Shown: in pieces, positions 33,301 through 60,790 of the stretch | Position numbering within the stretch: the first letter of the stretch is position 1 | Layout: every line of letters begins with the position of its first letter | DNA from: Ahaetulla prasina | Lineage: Eukaryota; Chordata; Lepidosauria; Squamata; Colubridae | Assembly (NCBI RefSeq): GCF_028640845.1 | Contig: NC_080541.1 | Span: 161,332,502-161,396,501 of the forward strand | Reading direction: 5' to 3' | Length of the DNA: 64,000 nt | Notes under the pieces: generated by a model | What the model saw: only the letters and a program-made list of their open reading frames with translations | What the model was told of the DNA's origin: nothing | The model's database searches: none | Position numbers and translations under genes: made by a program

Positions 33301-35098
33301 GTAGAAGGTATTTATAGTTGAAAAAGGTGATAAATAGGCTTATGGTGGCTTGGCTCTGCATCAACGTGGCACTGCCTACTACTATGGAAACACTGGAATT
33401 GTTGAAACTTCACATCGTTTCTGAGCATCAATGGCAGTTTCCATAGCTGGAAAAGGCTTTGTACCAAAGTGGTTTTACATAAGAGGCATAGTGAAGCATT
33501 ATCACTTTATCCTCACACACAAGAAGAGATTGAAGACTTTTTGCAAAACAACTTCAAGGGGGAGGGGATCTTCTTGCCAAGCTCCATTGAAAATTTGTGC
33601 ATCCGGGTAATAGATATTTGTCTTTAAATCAAATTTTGCTTTCCCCCCCTACTCTCCAAGTACCATAATTAAGTAAGATTATAAATTAGAAGATTTCGGC
33701 TACGGTACTGTTTTTTTTTTAAACCACAAACTTACTAACTTACTTCGCTTTTGAAAAAGAAAATATTCAAAACATCCAACTACTATAGTACTAGGGCTAT
33801 TCTGGATTTATATGTGAAAAATCCAAGTGTGATCCATTGCTGTCTCTAAACTTCAATTTATGGTTTAAGATTAAACTTTTAAAGCTTAAATTTCTTTGCA
33901 GGGTTTGTGCAAGTCTGGATATAAATTTGAACTTCTTGAAAGTTATATGAATGGGGTTTCAGGAATTTAAGAAATAGGCAACAGATAGTTTTAAATAATT
34001 TCAAGAGATACAGGTGTCAGTATGAACTCTCCCTATGTGTAACAGTTGTATTCTACTAATTGGTATCAAAGTTTCACTGTCTCTTTCTTTTTGTAGAAAA
34101 TGAGTGAATCCTTTCCTATCGTTTGTCATGAAAGAAGCAGGGGGAACTTTGCTTGGAATCAATGGCTTTTGTTATATGGAAAGAAGACACTTGATTATTT
34201 GAATCAGGATAATGAAGCATGTATGGACCTGAATCCAGTTCTACAAAATAATTATGATGAATCCATTGCAATAATCAAAAGTAAAACATATCCTCATTCT
34301 AGTCTGACAGCAAAAAGAAAGAAAAAACCCACTATTACTAGGAAATCAAAACCCATTACCATTCAGATTTTATCTTTGGAAAGGCAGTTAAGTAAACTTT
34401 CTGTAAATTCTCAGAAAGGGACATCTTTGGTTCAGAAAACCCACGGGCATTTCACGAAAAGAATTACCAGGCATGTTGTAACCGAGAAAACTATTCTTCA
34501 AAATATGTCCCAGCGTAACAAAGACATTCTTATGGCAGATGGAAAAAAACCTACAGGTTTTGTGGAACCCAGTCTCTCAACTGTCTCAAGAATAAAATCC
34601 TCACTTGCAGAGTTTTTGAAAAAACCACTGACTAAAAGTAAAGAAAGGTTTAAAAAGAGTAAAGCAATTGTCGATTACATACCCTTCCCAAAACCAATTC
34701 CAGTTTGTGAGGCTCCAGAGGGGTTGGTTGGCTGTAAAGTGCCCCTTTTAATGGATTGTACCTTGAGAAAGCCCAGTGACAAACTATCAGCTGATAGAAG
34801 CAGCTCTGACCAGGATCCCTTCTTAAATGAAACTACAGCTGACATGGAACTCAGAGCCCAGGATCTGGAGTCTTCATTGAGAAAAAGTGGAGAGACATCT
34901 AGCGAGACGACAAATTCATCCTTCCTGCTAGACTTAAATAACGAAAGCCTGGAGTCTGAGAAATCAGCCATATATTCAAAAGATAAGAGCAGTGGAGACC
35001 CTTCTACTGTGATAAGTATACCAACAGCATCACCTGTTACTTCAGAATCTCCATCCCTTTCAAGGCCTGGAACAAGCAGCAGTGGCAAAACAACATAG
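15239..35098 (+). CDS. C1orf141: C1orf141 homologue, uncharacterised protein (8 exons placed)
   Basis: Function is unknown in any vertebrate, so none is assigned. Exons placed: 15239-15319, 17375-17541, 18678-18787, 20626-20735, 21054-21131, 24403-24517, 32648-32843, 34097-35098. The start MAQRVLVKLDVL followed in exon 2 by PLTFDF resembles the start of human C1orf141 (MAEKILEKLDVL and PLTFDF), and the gene sits just upstream of SLC35D1 in the same orientation, as in human. All placed junctions are GT-AG. Phases agree from exon 1 to 5 and from 6 to 8. Exon 5 ends in phase 0 while exon 6 must be entered in phase 1, so at least one exon between them is missed or an edge is wrong. The product is about 620 residues, hydrophilic, rich in Lys, Ser, Asn, with no signal peptide or membrane span. 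Over half lies in the last exon. Human identification is from memory of the family, not a search. Confidence 0.8.
15591..16797. mobile_element. 1.2-kb non-autonomous hAT-type element with internal palindrome
   Basis: Starts CAGGGGTGAAATGCTACC and ends GATTTCAACCCTG (inverted). The 8-bp duplication GAAAGGAG is perfect (15583-15590, 16798-16805). GC-rich inside. Arms 16076-16220 and 16222-16375 are inverted copies (CATATACTTACTTTCTTCCA against its complement). GGGAATG..CATTCCCCGAC blocks repeat at 15832, 16012 and 16534. Long open frames inside are by-products of GC content. Lies in C1orf141 intron 1. Confidence 0.85.
16840..16945. repeat. small palindromic repeat (CAAGATGGTGGC ends)
   Basis: CCAAGATGGTGGCTATGACT and GTGGCCGCCATCTTGA are inverted about 60 bases apart. 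A relative lies at 22328-22400. Confidence 0.55.
17375..17541 (+). CDS. C1orf141: C1orf141 coding exon 2
   Basis: Entered in phase 0 and leaves in phase 2 at AAAG|GTAAGA. Contains HRTPLTFDFKLFYEP, matching the conserved PLTFDF block of the family. Two acceptors in frame are possible, TCAG ending at 17368 or GTCAG ending at 17374; they differ by two codons. The pyrimidine tract is a (TG)n run, so either could be used. Confidence 0.8.
17887..18138 (+). mobile_element. L2-type LINE 3' end
   Basis: Includes the end of the coding part (TTATTTATCCAAGCGGGACT), then CCGCCCTGAGTCCTTCGGGA, GATAGGGCGGTATAAAAAT and an (ATAAA)n tail. The same family is antisense at 55508-56165. Confidence 0.8.
18272..18307 (+). 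repeat. (AATGC)n pentanucleotide array
   Basis: About seven units of ATGCA. Confidence 0.95.
18678..18787 (+). CDS. C1orf141: C1orf141 coding exon 3
   Basis: Acceptor TTTTACAG, donor AAAT|GTAAGG. One base completes the Ser codon started by exon 2, and the frame then runs open (WDIPSTSSSALSTHF and on) to a phase-1 exit. Ser-rich peptide. No known domain. Confidence 0.72.
18946..19405. mobile_element. hAT-like element (GGTTCTTAACC ends) with nested MITE
   Basis: CAAGGTTTCTTAACCTTTTT and TTAAGAACCTCTG are inverted; flanks CATTCAAT/CACTAAAT agree at 6 of 8. A second element is inserted within. Confidence 0.6.
18977..19223 (+). mobile_element. hAT-type MITE (ACCGGTT family), perfect TSD, nested
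   Basis: CAGCGGTGGGTTTCAATTTT to GAAACCCACCTCTG; TSD GGATGGAC at 18969-18976 and 19224-19231. It interrupts the older element around it. Confidence 0.85.
19406..20625. other. intron of C1orf141, nothing recognised
   Basis: AT-rich intronic sequence; a pyrimidine stretch at 19866-19905. Confidence 0.35.
20626..20735 (+). CDS. C1orf141: C1orf141 coding exon 4
   Basis: Two bases complete the split Ser codon, then 36 open codons (NLKTADGSFLILKQKLK onward) end at GAT|GTAAGT, an ideal donor. Exit phase 0. Acceptor TTTCTAAAAG is weaker. Confidence 0.7.
21054..21131 (+). CDS. C1orf141: C1orf141 probable coding exon 5
   Basis: Good acceptor (TTTCATTTCAG) followed by 26 open codons in the required phase 0, including the peptide HPYATVLPDRYK, then AAA|GTAATA. 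The exit phase (0) does not match the next recognised exon (needs phase 1), so either another exon follows or this edge is wrong. Confidence 0.55.
21900..22110 (-). mobile_element. tRNA-derived SINE with MIR-like core
   Basis: On the minus strand: GTAGTAGTTAAAGGCTAG (A box side), AAGTTCTAGTCCC (B box), then AAGCCAGCTGAGTGACTTTG, a CORE-like motif. Old and diverged. Confidence 0.5.
22120..24402. other. intron of C1orf141, phase-gap region
   Basis: At least one C1orf141 exon may hide between 21132 and 24402. Contains a palindromic repeat (22328-22400) and GAAT/TTAA tetramers (23783-23824). Confidence 0.3.
24403..24517 (+). CDS. C1orf141: C1orf141 coding exon 6
   Basis: Acceptor CCTATTTCAG, donor AAAG|GTAATT. 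Only one frame is open across it, giving DIINQSEARREPTQDLR and on. That frame needs phase-1 entry and exits in phase 2, which fits the following exon. Confidence 0.7.
24720..24845 (+). mobile_element. LINE/SINE 3' tail fragment
   Basis: GTAAGCCACTTAGAATCACC and (AATA)n resemble the 3' tail of L2-mobilised elements. Confidence 0.45.
25180..25325 (+). mobile_element. Bov-B (RTE) LINE C-terminal fragment with internal deletion
   Basis: Encodes LKYFGHLMRRKDSLEKSLM and GKIEGKRRRGRQR, the end of the Bov-B reverse-transcriptase ORF, then jumps to a telomere-like AACCCTAACCCTAACTA and a (CAA)n tail. The copy at 36112-36345 retains the segment missing here. Confidence 0.75.
25294..25310 (+). repeat. 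telomere-like CCCTAA repeats
   Basis: AACCCTAACCCTAACTA, about two and a half vertebrate telomere units, exactly at the deletion joint of the Bov-B fragment. Confidence 0.7.
25596..26530 (-). mobile_element. CR1-type LINE fragment split by a hAT element
   Basis: Left part TTTGGAGGTCTTCTAGTCC, right part GGCAAGCTGTTCCACTGG and TTTCTCCTTAGTTTTAGG are continuous in related repeats; the element at 25663-26330 separates them. Confidence 0.65.
25663..26330. mobile_element. hAT-type element, 668 bp, nested in CR1
   Basis: CAGTGATGGCTAATC and GGTTTGCCATCACGG ends; TSD TCCTATAC/TCCTATAA (7 of 8). Inside, about 25800-26000 and 26010-26220 form a large imperfect palindrome (CACCTGGCTCCAGAGCCTCT against AGAGGCTCTGGAGCCAGGTG). 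Confidence 0.82.
26830..28330 (-). mobile_element. Bov-B (RTE) LINE, antisense, split
   Basis: On the minus strand 26840-27000 reads like an RTE endonuclease (IQVYAAITDGG), with frame breaks. 27675-28330 carries the 5' part with GGAGAAGGCAATGGTAAACC. Interrupted at 27014-27672. Bov-B is known for horizontal transfer between squamates and ruminants. Confidence 0.68.
27014..27672. mobile_element. MITE with AAAATAAGAC ends, nested in Bov-B
   Basis: TTTCCCGGAAAATAGGACC and AAGACTTATTTTTGGGGAAA are inverted. About 660 bp with a GC-rich centre; open frames there have no family match. Confidence 0.68.
28479..28642 (+). mobile_element. hAT-type MITE (ACCGGTT family), perfect TSD
   Basis: CAGGGGTGGGCTCTACTTAC to GGCAACCCACCACTG; TSD ATCCCCTA at 28471-28478 and 28643-28650. 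Confidence 0.87.
28654..28849 (+). mobile_element. 196-bp hAT MITE (GGTTCCCAACC), copy 1, perfect TSD
   Basis: CAGTGGTTCCCAACCTTTTC to GGTTGGGAACCACTG; TSD CCCTAACA at 28646-28653 and 28850-28857. Inserted next to the previous MITE, whose TSD overlaps this one. Identical to 42635-42830 except for the last base. Confidence 0.9.
29564..29975. mobile_element. hAT-like element (GTGACCAG ends), TSD ACGCTACA
   Basis: TATAGTGACCAGGCGTC and ATCTGGTCACTTT are inverted; ACGCTACA flanks both sides (29556-29563, 29976-29983). The purine-rich core gives spurious frames on both strands. Confidence 0.75.
29984..31444. other. intron of C1orf141, nothing recognised
   Basis: AT-rich, no repeat ends seen. Confidence 0.35.
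31445..31637 (+). mobile_element. truncated hAT-type element (ACCGGTT relative)
   Basis: GCCGGTTCTATCCGGCTCG and an end GTGAATTTCACCCCTG, with GTGCATGCGCAGAAGG inside. No duplication found at the left. Confidence 0.55.
32207..32473 (-). mobile_element. hAT-type MITE (ACCGGTT family)
   Basis: CAGAGGTAGGTTTCAGCAGG to TTTGAAACCAATCACTG; TSD ATATTAGT/ATATTAGC (7 of 8). Confidence 0.82.
32648..32843 (+). CDS. C1orf141: C1orf141 coding exon 7
   Basis: Acceptor TGTTTTAAAG. One base completes the Arg codon begun in exon 6, followed by 65 open codons (KVNLPKDYLINDGQN to SQNQM) and donor ATG|GTATGC in phase 0. The 8.1-kb intron before it is packed with Bov-B, hAT and CR1 insertions. Confidence 0.75.
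32844..34096. other. last intron of C1orf141, nothing recognised
   Basis: No repeat termini; a poly-G run near 32960. Confidence 0.35.
34097..35098 (+). CDS. C1orf141: C1orf141 terminal coding exon
   Basis: Acceptor TTTTTGTAG, then 333 uninterrupted codons to TAG. The first half is basic (Lys/Arg clusters, including KRKKKPTITRKSK, a possible nuclear signal). The last 110 residues are very rich in Ser, Thr and acidic residues and look disordered. No enzyme motif or membrane span is visible. An unbroken 1-kb frame in an AT-rich region, with intact splice sites upstream, argues for a live gene. Confidence 0.82.
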   Translation, partial: KMSESFPIVCHERSRGNFAWNQWLLLYGKKTLDYLNQDNEACMDLNPVLQNNYDESIAIIKSKTYPHSSLTAKRKKKPTITRKSKPITIQILSLERQLSKLSVNSQKGTSLVQKTHGHFTKRITRHVVTEKTILQNMSQRNKDILMADGKKPTGFVEPSLSTVSRIKSSLAEFLKKPLTKSKERFKKSKAIVDYIPFPKPIPVCEAPEGLVGCKVPLLMDCTLRKPSDKLSADRSSSDQDPFLNETTADMELRAQDLESSLRKSGETSSETTNSSFLLDLNNESLESEKSAIYSKDKSSGDPSTVISIPTASPVTSESPSLSRPGTSSSGKTT

Positions 35099-35148
35099 CT
35101 CCAACCTCTGAGTTACTTCTTGTTGTGTCAAAAGTTTTTTGGACTGAC

Positions 35149-35154
35149 AATAAA
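35149..35154 (+). promoter_or_regulatory. poly(A) signal of C1orf141
   Basis: AATAAA 51 bases after the stop codon, followed by a GT-containing stretch. Implies a very short 3' UTR. Confidence 0.6.
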
Positions 35155-35475
35155 TATGTACACAGCACACGGTGGATTAGATTTATTGCCATGTTATATC
35201 AGGTCATTTGCTGCAATACTTGAAATACAGGTGGGGCATTGGAATGTAGCACTTTTCAGAGAGAAAATCAAGATATATTGAGAATAACAAACAAGAAAAA
35301 ATATGAATGTAAAGGGTATTTTTTTCTTCTTCTGGTATTACTTTCCAATTTGCAAAAGAATGTGGTTCCAAAGGATTAGAATCTTCTGCATTTGCTTTTT
35401 CTTCCCTTCACCCTTTTTAAACTTGTCTGGCAGTGGGATAATGGGATAAAGTTCCCACTGAGGGATCTTTCAAAA

Positions 35476-35632
35476 GTGCTTTTTTTCTTCAAAAGGCATC
35501 TTTTCCTTGAGGAAGAAAAAAACGTTTCGCTTCTCACCTAAGTGGTTTCTTGGATGAGAAGTGAAACATTTTCTTCTTCTTCCTCAAGAAAAAAACAGTC
35601 CAGCTGCCTTTTGAAGAAAAAAGCACCTTCAA
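35476..35632. mobile_element. Penelope-like end, foldback, degenerate hammerhead-like core
   Basis: Arms GTGCTTTTTTTCTTCAAAAG and CTTTTGAAGAAAAAAGCAC are inverted. The middle has GATGAGAAGTGAAAC (35553-35567) on the + strand and GTGAGAAGCGAAACG on the minus. The CTGANGA part is decayed (CTAAGTG). Confidence 0.5.
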
Positions 35633-36111
35633 GACAACTGTGACCTGGATGACTGGGCATCTCCACAGATATTTAGTGGATTGTTTGCTTCAGGCCTTAT
35701 GAATACTTAAATGTTTTTTCTTCACATCTGGGGTTTTCAAATGGCTCATTCAATTAAAAATATATCTCGGACTTTAATGCATAGTGCTTTGCATTCACCA
35801 TTGTTCTCACCTCTGTTGTACAATGGGAGTTGGGTCTACTCTGAGCCGGATCAGTGAAATTTCAGCACAAGAAAGTTTAGGTGTGCAAGTTATTTTCCTT
35901 TTCCTTTGCACTTTTGATCCAGCCACCTGCTTGAATTCACTTTTCCTTGTAGTAAAGTGATTTGTGTTCTTCAATTGACTGGATTAAAACAAAAAATCTG
36001 GGTTGAAGGGTTGTTTTTATACATCATCTTCCAAACCAAATTTTTATGCTGCTTTGAATCTAAATCTTGCTTATATGGGCACTAGTTCTCAATTTAATTA
36101 AAGATTGGATT
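35633..36111. other. intergenic between C1orf141 and SLC35D1
   Basis: No gene; only 2.7 kb separate the two genes, nearly all repeats apart from this stretch. Confidence 0.35.
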
Positions 36112-36345
36112 TGTTATTGTTAGTTGTGAAGTTGTGTCCAAGCCATGGACAATGTTCCTCCAGGCCTTCCTGTCCTGTCCCGGAGACCATTTAAGCTCAC
36201 GCCAACTGCTTCAGTGACTCTGTCCAGACACCTCCTCCTCTGTTGTCCCCTTCTTCTTTTACCCTCAATCTTGTCCAGCATTAGGCTCTTCTCCAGTGAG
36301 TCCTTCCTTCTCATTAGATGGCCAAAGTATTCGAGTTTCAAGATT
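36112..36345 (-). mobile_element. Bov-B (RTE) LINE 3' end, antisense
   Basis: Minus strand encodes MKLEYFGHLMRRKDSLEKSL and IEGKRRRGQQRRRCLDRVTE, ending at AACTTCACAACTAACAATAA. Confidence 0.8.
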
Positions 36346-36407
36346 GGATTACTATTATGTAATGCTTAAATATTCTTAGTAACCTCAAGAGGATGGTGGG
36401 GAAAAGG

Positions 36408-37490
36408 TACAGACAATCCTCCACGTAAGACCATAAGTGAGCCCAGAATTTATGGTGCCAAGTGAGACATTTGTTAAGTGAGCTTTGCCCCATTTTGCAA
36501 CCTTTCTTGCCACAGTTAAGTGAACCATTGCAGTTGATTAAGTTAGTAACACGGTTGTTAAGTGAACCTGGCTTCCCCATTGATTTCTGATTGTCAGAAG
36601 GTTGCAACAGACAATCACATGACCCAGGGACACTGCAATGACCGGAAGTATGAACCAGTTGCCAAGCATCTTAATTTTGATATTACATGAACGGAATACT
36701 TTTGTCACTTTGAATGTCCACTAATTGGCATACATTAAAATGAAATTACATTGCATACAGCTCTCAAAGGGTCTCCACCTCTAATATGAACATAAGAATG
36801 ACAAATAAAATTTAGAATAGAATTTATTGGCCAAGTGTGATTGGACACACAAGGAATTTGTCTTGGTGCATATGCTCTCAGTGTACATAAAAGAAAAGAT
36901 ACGTTCATCAAGGTACAACATTTACAACACAATTGATGGTCAATATATCAATATAAATCATAAGGATTGCCAGCAACAAGTTATAGTCATACAGTCATAA
37001 GTGGAAAGAGATTGCTGATGGGAACTATGAAACGATTAATAGTAGTGCAGATTCAGTAAATAGTCTGACAGCGTTGAGGGAATTATTTGTTTAGCAGAGT
37101 GATGGCCTTCGGGAAAAAACTGTTCTTGTGTGTAGTTGTTCTGGTGTGCAGTGCTCTATAGCGTCGTTTTGAGGGTAGGAGTTGAAACAGTTTATGTCCA
37201 GGATGCGAGTTATCTGCAAATATTTTCATGGCCCTCTTCTTGATTCGTGCAGTATACAGGTCCTCAATGGAAGGCAGGTTGGTAGCAATTATTTTTTCTG
37301 CAGTTCTAATTATCCTCTGAAGTCTGTGTTTTTCTTGTTGGGTTGCAGAACCAAACCAGACAGTTATAGAGGTGCAAATGACAGACTCAATAATTCCTCT
37401 GTAAATAAATAGAGTAAGTGTGAAAAAAACGACCTTTTCCCCCCCCAGTGCCTTTGTAACTTTGAACGGTCCCTAAACGAACTGTTGCAT
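36408..37490 (+). mobile_element. CCTCGACTTAC-end MITE split by a CR1 insertion
   Basis: Left part 36408-36725 (ACAATCCTCCACGTAAGACC on) and right part 37418-37490 (TTGTAACTTTGAACGGTCCC on) are one element; the CR1 copy lies between. Confidence 0.72.
36808..37413 (-). mobile_element. CR1/L3-type LINE, antisense, 5'-truncated
   Basis: Same tail as 2071-2253 (TTATTGGCCAAGTGTGATTG) but extends 400 bases further into the element (GTTCTTGTGTGTAGTTGTTC, GGCAGGTTGGTAGCAATTAT). Ends 360 bases before the SLC35D1 start. Confidence 0.78.
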
Positions 37491-37531
37491 CGCCCGTTAG
37501 CTTTAAGTATGTTCTGCTCTACAAATGAAGA

Positions 37532-37543
37532 TGACGTGACTCA
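37532..37543 (+). promoter_or_regulatory. overlapping UPRE/CRE-like and AP-1-like site
   Basis: TGACGTGACTCA. TGACGTG is the core bound by ATF6/XBP1-type factors and TGACTCA is the AP-1 site. 233 bases upstream of the ATG. Function is inference. Confidence 0.35.
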
Positions 37544-37775
37544 TCGTCCAGCCTTTCTGGAAGATACGACACCGAAGAAAGCCGTCCTACAAGTAACGAG
37601 GATCTCCCTCCGTCAGCCGTTTCTCTCCTCTCCACCCCACTCCCATCTTCTCCTGAAAACTCAGGCCAGGCCGCTCCAATTGGCCGCTCGAGCTGCAAAG
37701 CGGCTCGGGAGCTCGAGCTCTCCCGGGCTTTCTCCTCCGTGGCTCCGCCCCCTCCTTGACGTCCCTCTGGCAACC

Positions 37776-56894
<19,119 letters not shown>

Positions 56895-59800
56895 CAAAAG
56901 GCATGCTTACCAGAGTAACTCACTTTTTAGAAAGATGTTTTCAAATCACTGTAGTATGCAGTCTCTGAATGGAATTGGATGGCTATGTCGTATTTGCACA
57001 ATCTGAAGATTGCCACATTTGGAATCAATTATTTATACTAGACTGCACATACGATGAATAGATTGCATTTAGGCTGCAAGGAATTATATATGTAGTGAAA
57101 CAGGATTAATAATCCCAAATGCAGCAAAAGTGTTGTTGGTCAGAATTGGGTGCAGCAAGAAAATGCATCACTGAAATCAAGCAAGCCTATTGTTCAGACT
57201 CTCATGGCTTTGGCTTGTTGAGCCTTCCAACTTTAACTGCATTTTCCTTGAAGTCATGCAATCTGTATGAATGAAATGTACCAGTAGTTTCTACATCTCG
57301 TTGCATGAAGCTGTGTATAAATAAGAAGATACTCTGAACTGCAGTTTGTGGGGAAGGTAGACCTACATTCACAATCAACAGAAATGTTACCCAATGTCCC
57401 ATCTAATTTTTTCCCCTGAACCTAGTGAAGCACTTTTAAGTGTGTGTTACACATTGTTTGGGTTATCTTGGTCAGAATTATTTTTAAACGTTTATAGACT
57501 TATCAGTACCTGTTACAGATAAAGAACAGATAAATGTTCTAAAGAGTAAGGTTTTAAATGCAGTTTTCTCCTGAAGAAATGAGAAAAGCAAACTGCAGTG
57601 CTAAAATGTTTTTCCCTAGTAAAAGGTTTTCTTTTATTTACTTAGCTTTTTTCTATGCAATGAGTATCCTTTTTTAAAAGAAAAATCTCATCACTGTTTT
57701 TTTTTTTAAAAAGGTTATAGCTTTTTAAAAGACTGTTATAAACAAGTTTGCCGTTCGTTGATTTAAGTGTTTTGAAATGCACAATTTTTTTTTCTGGAAA
57801 AAAATAGTTTATTCAAGGTTTTTGGACATAGAAAAGCATGCTGTTGGAAGTTATATCAACTCTAGCTTCCTTTTTTAAATAGGTTCACATAGCATGCTAA
57901 ATCGTTAAACAGGTCCCATTTTGAAGAAAGTGAATTCCTGGGTGTTCACATTGATGTGGTAGAAGCTGTTTTCAAAGGAGCCTCACCAGCCTTGCAAATG
58001 AAGCTTTTGTATCTGTTTGAGGTTTTCATATTGTTGCAAAGCAAATCAGATTTACAATGTCTCCAACACAAGTCTTTAAAAGAAATTATAGTATATTCTA
58101 CTATCAGTTGCCCTATCACACGCCTCTCACCCACTTACACTGAAACATTAGGAAAACTGAAGTATCTGGATAGTGTTTTATCCAAAAAATTCTGAAGTTT
58201 AAGGAGCTATCTATCAAATTCAGACCATGTTTGAAAAATGGCTCAAAGCAAAAATATTCTGTTGAATGAAATCCAGTTTGCTTTTCACTAAAGAAAACCT
58301 AGCTTCAGTTTATTTGACTCAGTGAACCACAAATTCCTGGCCTTGTACATAGAGAGATTGCAAAATATAATAAATAATCCCTTTTAAACATTAAAGACAT
58401 TGTAAAGGAGAACTCTGTGAGATTGGCAGCCAGAAATCTATGGTAGAGAACTTTTTTTAACTAGCAAGATTTTATTAAAAGGCACAAGCTTTCATTAATT
58501 GTAGCTCATATTTGCAATTCTAAAACATAATTACATCAGAATCAACTCACATAAAATATCTTCAGGCTGTCTAAGGTTTAACAAACACAAATGATTTTAA
58601 TACATTGCTCTTACTAATTCATGGTGTATTTACAATTTGTCCCACGTGTAACCTGCATTCTCCTCCACTTGCTGCGTTTTCTTTTTTTTTTCTTCAAATC
58701 CTCCTCCTGTTTATTCACTTCATGCATCTCATGAAACTCATAAAAGCTTATGCCTTTTAATAAAACTTGTTAAACACCTTTTAATTATTAAAAACATTCT
58801 AAGACATTACAGTTTTTCTAAATTTCAAAAAGAAAATAAGATTAAATACTAAAATGATCAGAACTTAAAAGATTTCTCATCCAAGAAGCTGAGATTGTAA
58901 GTGAATTTCTTCCTAAGGAGACGTTTCTACCCTGATGTTCTATTGTCGGGACAAATCCTTGTTCAGGATTGTCAAGCCTGCGGAAGTGGTGCCAAAATTA
59001 TCACACTAACAAAATTGCCACACTAACAAAAATGAAGTAATTTTTACCTGTCCTCCTCAGTGGGCCTCAAGATTGTTTTGTTTATTTTTTCCTTTCCCCA
59101 TGATTTTGCATGTAAGGTACAGTTATATCCTTAATGGCTTTGTGGGTTAAATTTAACTCTAAATTGAAGTCTGTGAAACAGCTAAATCTTACATATTCTG
59201 TGTTAAATGTAAATATGCAGTCATTCCCGATCTGGCACCAAAAGCTGAATTGTGTGTACTGGAGACATTATTTAGCATGTAATTATTATTGTTTTGCATA
59301 TTTATGACTTTGTTAGAGGAGGGGGGGTGGAGAACTATGCTGGACATTGCAACAATACTAACAAGAAATCCTATTCCAGCAGTAAGTTGCTGTCTGAGAT
59401 TGCACAGATTGTTTGGCGCACGTTAAAATACATCCTCTTAGCCTTAAACTGTTGAAAGTAAACACAGCACTTCAGAGTGCATACTTGCAATATGCAGAGT
59501 GGGTAACTGTAACAGTTGTTCTGGAATAGTCTATCCTAATGTAAAGCAGAAAAGAGAATCCTGGAGCTTCACAACCACATGACGGTCTTGAGCCTTTTTG
59601 CAGCCTCGGAAATACTCTTATTCATAACGTTGCAAATTTATTGCTGTTTTGAGATATGAAGTACGTGTGCAAGTCTTTCAATAGGTTTACTGCAATTTGA
59701 AAAACAAGCCCTGCTCTCCCCATAATAAGACACTCCCTCCCCACCATTAGCAATAGGCGCATTGTAACCTTTGGTTAATAGAACGTTGTCCATTCAAGCA

Positions 59801-60790
59801 AGAAGCAAGTTTTTAAATGTTATGGTCTCCATGTTTTTCTTTTGGATAAATGCTGTTTTAGCCAGCAGCAATTTTGGAGGAGGGGGGGAATAGTGAAATT
59901 TGGGTGCGCCGATTTTTTTTTCTTTGCCTAAGACGTGTTAAGTCATCCTTTGCCTTGTTTACATTTTTTTTGGTGTGTTTCTGTTTTCAATTCTAAATCA
60001 TAGAAGTTTATTCTTTCATTTATTACTGTTTTGCCGCTGAATTTAAACGCTATGATTGTAGGTGGTTCTGCAGATCACAAGCGTCAGTTCGACAAAAAGA
60101 GATGTGTAGTTTCTCCAACTGCTATAAACCAATTATCGGAACCAATATTTTAATCAAAATGATTTAACTCTAGATTTTGCACCTGCCAGCTATTTAGAAG
60201 AATGAACTATCTTGACTTTGAAGGGATCTATTATACTAGAATTTTATTTTGTCTACTTATGCTGGCTTGTTAAGTAGATAATGGTAGCATTTAGGTGATG
60301 CAGGCTAAAAAATGGATTACTTAGCACACAGCTGCCTTGGTCTACTGTTACCTTAATTATACTGTGCACTAAAATTCTCAAAATGCTTGTGGACAATTTA
60401 TGCAAATAAACATGTAGAGTAAGGGTTGCTGGTAGACTAGAATTCTCATAATTCAGTCAAATTATTGTATTTTTGTTAACCTGCTCTACTGAGGCAGTTG
60501 CTCTCAGGTACTTGTTAGACAAAATGTTAATCTACTGGATAGATTTACTGCCATATTAAATAGTTCTCAGTTCATTTGCTTTTTTGTAATATACACATTT
60601 TTAGTGCCAAGTTTTAGAAAATATATATACTGCCTAGGTAAGCAAGTCATAGTTTTATTTTCTACACTGTTAAACTTCCTGTTACTATTTTTCGTATATA
60701 GAATCCAGCATTAGGAATAAACATTTTTAATGTATAACTTTTATGTGCTATGTATTTTTGTACTTGGCCTAAATAAATCAAGATTGTCTC
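56895..60790 (+). other. probable 3' UTR of SLC35D1
   Basis: Repeat-poor AT-rich sequence with no coding-like frame. The lack of transposon debris, unlike the introns, suggests constraint. Candidate poly(A) signals are at 58370-58375, 60408-60413, 60716-60721 and 60772-60777. A long 3' UTR is known for the mammalian gene. The extent is inference. Confidence 0.5.
60716..60721 (+). promoter_or_regulatory. candidate distal poly(A) signal of SLC35D1
   Basis: AATAAA followed by a T-rich and TGTGT-like stretch within 60 bases; a second AATAAA follows at 60772-60777. Either could end the transcript. Confidence 0.4.

Noticed and set aside
34675..35088. 137-codon minus-strand frame
   Set aside because: Shadow of the terminal C1orf141 exon, which has splice and phase support.
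37485..37775. In-frame upstream extension of SLC35D1
   Set aside because: The frame is open, but the conserved N terminus begins at 37776; the upstream part overlaps old MITE sequence and reads as low-complexity basic peptide.
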